From positions 1 through 6,547 of the forward strand of contig JAKLDX010000064.1 in the NCBI GenBank assembly GCA_022703295.1: DNA of 6,547 nt. Reading direction: 5' to 3'. Position numbers and translations under genes: made by a program. The DNA comes from Candidatus Omnitrophota bacterium (lineage in GTDB: Bacteria; Omnitrophota; Gorgyraeia; 2-01-FULL-45-10). Shown piece after piece: positions 5,408-6,547 of this stretch. A model generated the notes under the pieces. That model made no database searches. It was given only the letters and a program-made list of their open reading frames with translations, and was not told where the DNA came from. Position 1 is the stretch's first letter. Each line of letters opens with the position of its first letter.

Positions 5408-6063
5408 AAGGGTTCATTTACGTATTGAAGACTGAGCGCAACATGCGCATCCATTTCCTGATCGCCTTCCTGATCATATTGTTGGGCGTATACCTGAATT
5501 TCAATTCGATGGAGATCATAACGTTAAGCATTACGATAATATTGGTGCTGACGGCGGAGATGTTAAATACGTCCATAGAACTGGTCGTAGATATAGTCAA
5601 GAGCGAGTTCCATCCGATAGCGCGTGTCATAAAAGACGTGAGCGCGGGCGCCGTGCTGCTGACATCGATAAACGCCGCCATTGTCGGCTACATCCTGTTC
5701 TCAAAGAATATCCCTTTTAATATAGAAGTGACATCATTGCGCATAAAACAATCGCCATGGCATATAACGTTCATATCGCTGATATTGGTATTCGGCCTGA
5801 CTATACTGGGGAAGATCTTTTTTCATAAGGGGACTCCGCTTCGCGGAGGCATGCCGTCAGGGCATGCGGCGATGGCTTTTGCCATATGGGCCGCGATATT
5901 TTTCCTGACAAATAATTTTATCGTGGTTAGCCTTGCTTTTGTCATGGCGTTCATTATAGCGCGTCACAGGGTGACATATGCCATACATAATTTATGGGAG
6001 GTTGTCGTCGGAAGTCTTCTGGGCATTCTTGTGACCACGCTTGTATTTCAGCTATTCCGCTAA
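5365..6063 (+). CDS. Fused DgkA/UdpK-type lipid kinase and PAP2 phosphatase, integral membrane
   Basis: This is a 232-residue two-domain membrane protein. Residues 1-115 are a DgkA-family kinase: FNAAVEGFIYVLKTERNMRIHF (10-31, with the ERNxRIH wording of the Gram-positive-type undecaprenol kinase), the catalytic EMLNTSIE (65-72) and HPIARVIKDVSAGAVLL (83-99). Three membrane helices lie near 31-45, 50-65 and 94-112. Residues 130-232 are a short PAP2-type acid phosphatase: KGTPLRGG then PSGH (164-167, with the catalytic-site His167), and RVTYAIHNLWE (202-212), which fits R-x5-H-x3-E in place of the usual H-x3-D. Four further hydrophobic segments occur near 132-149, 168-183, 186-199 and 212-230. 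The kinase probably phosphorylates undecaprenol or diacylglycerol, and the phosphatase probably removes phosphate from undecaprenyl pyrophosphate or a related lipid. Together they would act in carrier-lipid recycling. The first PAP2 motif (KxxxxxxRP) is degenerate. It overlaps ybeY by 43 nt. Confidence 0.9.
   Translation: MQERRFIESFNAAVEGFIYVLKTERNMRIHFLIAFLIILLGVYLNFNSMEIITLSITIILVLTAEMLNTSIELVVDIVKSEFHPIARVIKDVSAGAVLLTSINAAIVGYILFSKNIPFNIEVTSLRIKQSPWHITFISLILVFGLTILGKIFFHKGTPLRGGMPSGHAAMAFAIWAAIFFLTNNFIVVSLAFVMAFIIARHRVTYAIHNLWEVVVGSLLGILVTTLVFQLFR
5834..5867 (+). repeat. Two adjacent perfect hairpins inside the PAP2 active-site coding region
   Basis: CTCCGC (5834-5839), loop TTC, GCGGAG (5843-5848) is followed with no gap by GCATGCC (5849-5855), loop GTCAG, GGCATGC (5861-5867). 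Both stems are perfect, of 6 and 7 bp, and GC-rich. They lie over the codons for PLRGGMPSGHA. This may be mRNA structure or a coincidence of the Pro/Gly/Arg codons. No U-run follows, so it is not an intrinsic terminator. Confidence 0.5.
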
Positions 6064-6090
6064 AGTAATATCTAACCCTGCCAAATAGAA

Positions 6091-6547
6091 ATGGCTATAC
6101 AAAAATCTGAAGCTATTCTTTTACGCCGCCAGGACCTGAGGGAAACTTCCTTAAGCCTTACCTTTTACACCAGAGATTTCGGAAAGATAAAGGGGATCGT
6201 CCGCGGGGTGAGGGGGCCGCACGCGCAATACGGCGGCGGGTCGCTCGAGATATTCGCTCTCGATGAAATAGTCTTTTACGAGAGGAAGAAGAGCGAGTTC
6301 TTTACGATATCTCAGTGTGACCTTGTGGAATTTTTCAATCCGGTAAGAGAGTCTCTCGATAGGCTTGCCTACGCTACGTATATAATAGAGCTTCTCGATT
6401 CCGTGACCAGTATGTCCGACAAGAATAACGATGTCTTCGATATCCTGCTCAACAGCTTAAAGCTGATGGCCGGCGAGACTAGCGCCAGGCGGGTGGCCAG
6501 GATATTTGAAATAAAACTGCTGCATCTTCTCGGCCTGATGCCCAGCC
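6091..6547 (+). CDS. recO: DNA repair protein RecO, N-terminal part (3' end outside window)
   Basis: RecO works with RecR (and RecF) to load RecA onto SSB-coated single-stranded DNA during gap repair. The frame from ATG 6091 is open to the right edge, giving 152 complete codons of a protein usually about 240-260 long. The N-terminal OB-fold is recognisable: KSEAILLRRQDLRETSLSLTFYTRDFGKIKGIVRGVRGP (5-43), with the typical R(Q/E)-x-E-(S/T)S-L-L-(T/V) start, then SLEIFALDEIVFYERKKSEFFTISQCDLVEFF (51-82). The helical domain follows with VRESLDRLAYATYIIELLDSV (85-105) and the ARRVARIFEIKLLHLLGLMP segment (132-151). The zinc-binding Cys cluster of many RecO proteins would lie just past the edge. 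The start has no clear Shine-Dalgarno (upstream bases are CCAAATAGAA), and the gap after the previous stop is 27 nt, so coupling to the upstream gene is possible. RecO next to ybeY and dgkA is a familiar bacterial arrangement. Confidence 0.93.
   Translation, partial: MAIQKSEAILLRRQDLRETSLSLTFYTRDFGKIKGIVRGVRGPHAQYGGGSLEIFALDEIVFYERKKSEFFTISQCDLVEFFNPVRESLDRLAYATYIIELLDSVTSMSDKNNDVFDILLNSLKLMAGETSARRVARIFEIKLLHLLGLMPS

Overview
The window is a housekeeping gene cluster with every supported gene on the + strand. In order it holds the 3' end of dnaE, a short unidentified cytoplasmic protein, an HU/IHF-family DNA-binding protein, hisS, aspS, a small lipoprotein, ybeY, a fused DGK-type lipid kinase/PAP2 phosphatase, and the 5' part of recO, which runs off the right edge. 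The lipoprotein signal sequence with an N-terminal lipobox points to a bacterium. The mix of genes, the heavy use of ATA for Ile and AGG/AGA for Arg, and a soft memory of similar DnaE, lipoprotein and RecO sequences suggest an uncultured lineage such as Omnitrophota (OP3). That placement is an inference, not something the sequence proves.

Layout: replication (dnaE end, 2-676) is followed by a 92-nt gap carrying a plausible sigma70-type promoter and, in the same bases, an unexplained signal-peptide-like reading frame. Next come the unknown protein (769-1185) and the HU/IHF gene (1202-1480). A G-rich, almost C-free 66-nt leader precedes hisS (1547-2830), and aspS follows after 4 nt (2835-4598). 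The lipoprotein (4625-4867), ybeY (4904-5407), dgkA-PAP2 (5365-6063, overlapping ybeY by 43 nt) and recO (6091-) are tightly packed. Spacings of -43 to 92 nt on one strand fit one long transcript or a few overlapping ones. There is no non-coding stretch over 300 bases, and no convincing intrinsic terminator, RNA gene, mobile element, CRISPR array or large repeat.

Functionally the genes cover replication and repair (DnaE, RecO), chromosome architecture (HU/IHF), translation (HisRS, AspRS, and YbeY in rRNA maturation) and envelope lipid-carrier metabolism (DGK-PAP2 fusion). AspRS carries the His and Gly residues associated with non-discriminating enzymes, which predicts that this organism makes Asn-tRNA(Asn) through GatCAB.

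I see no clearly new defence, mobile or biosynthetic system. The items most worth a second look are the DGK-PAP2 fusion, the hidden signal-peptide-like frame at 663-854, the small GNRGY lipoprotein, the AspRS specificity residues, the variant third metal ligand of YbeY, and the G-rich hisS leader.
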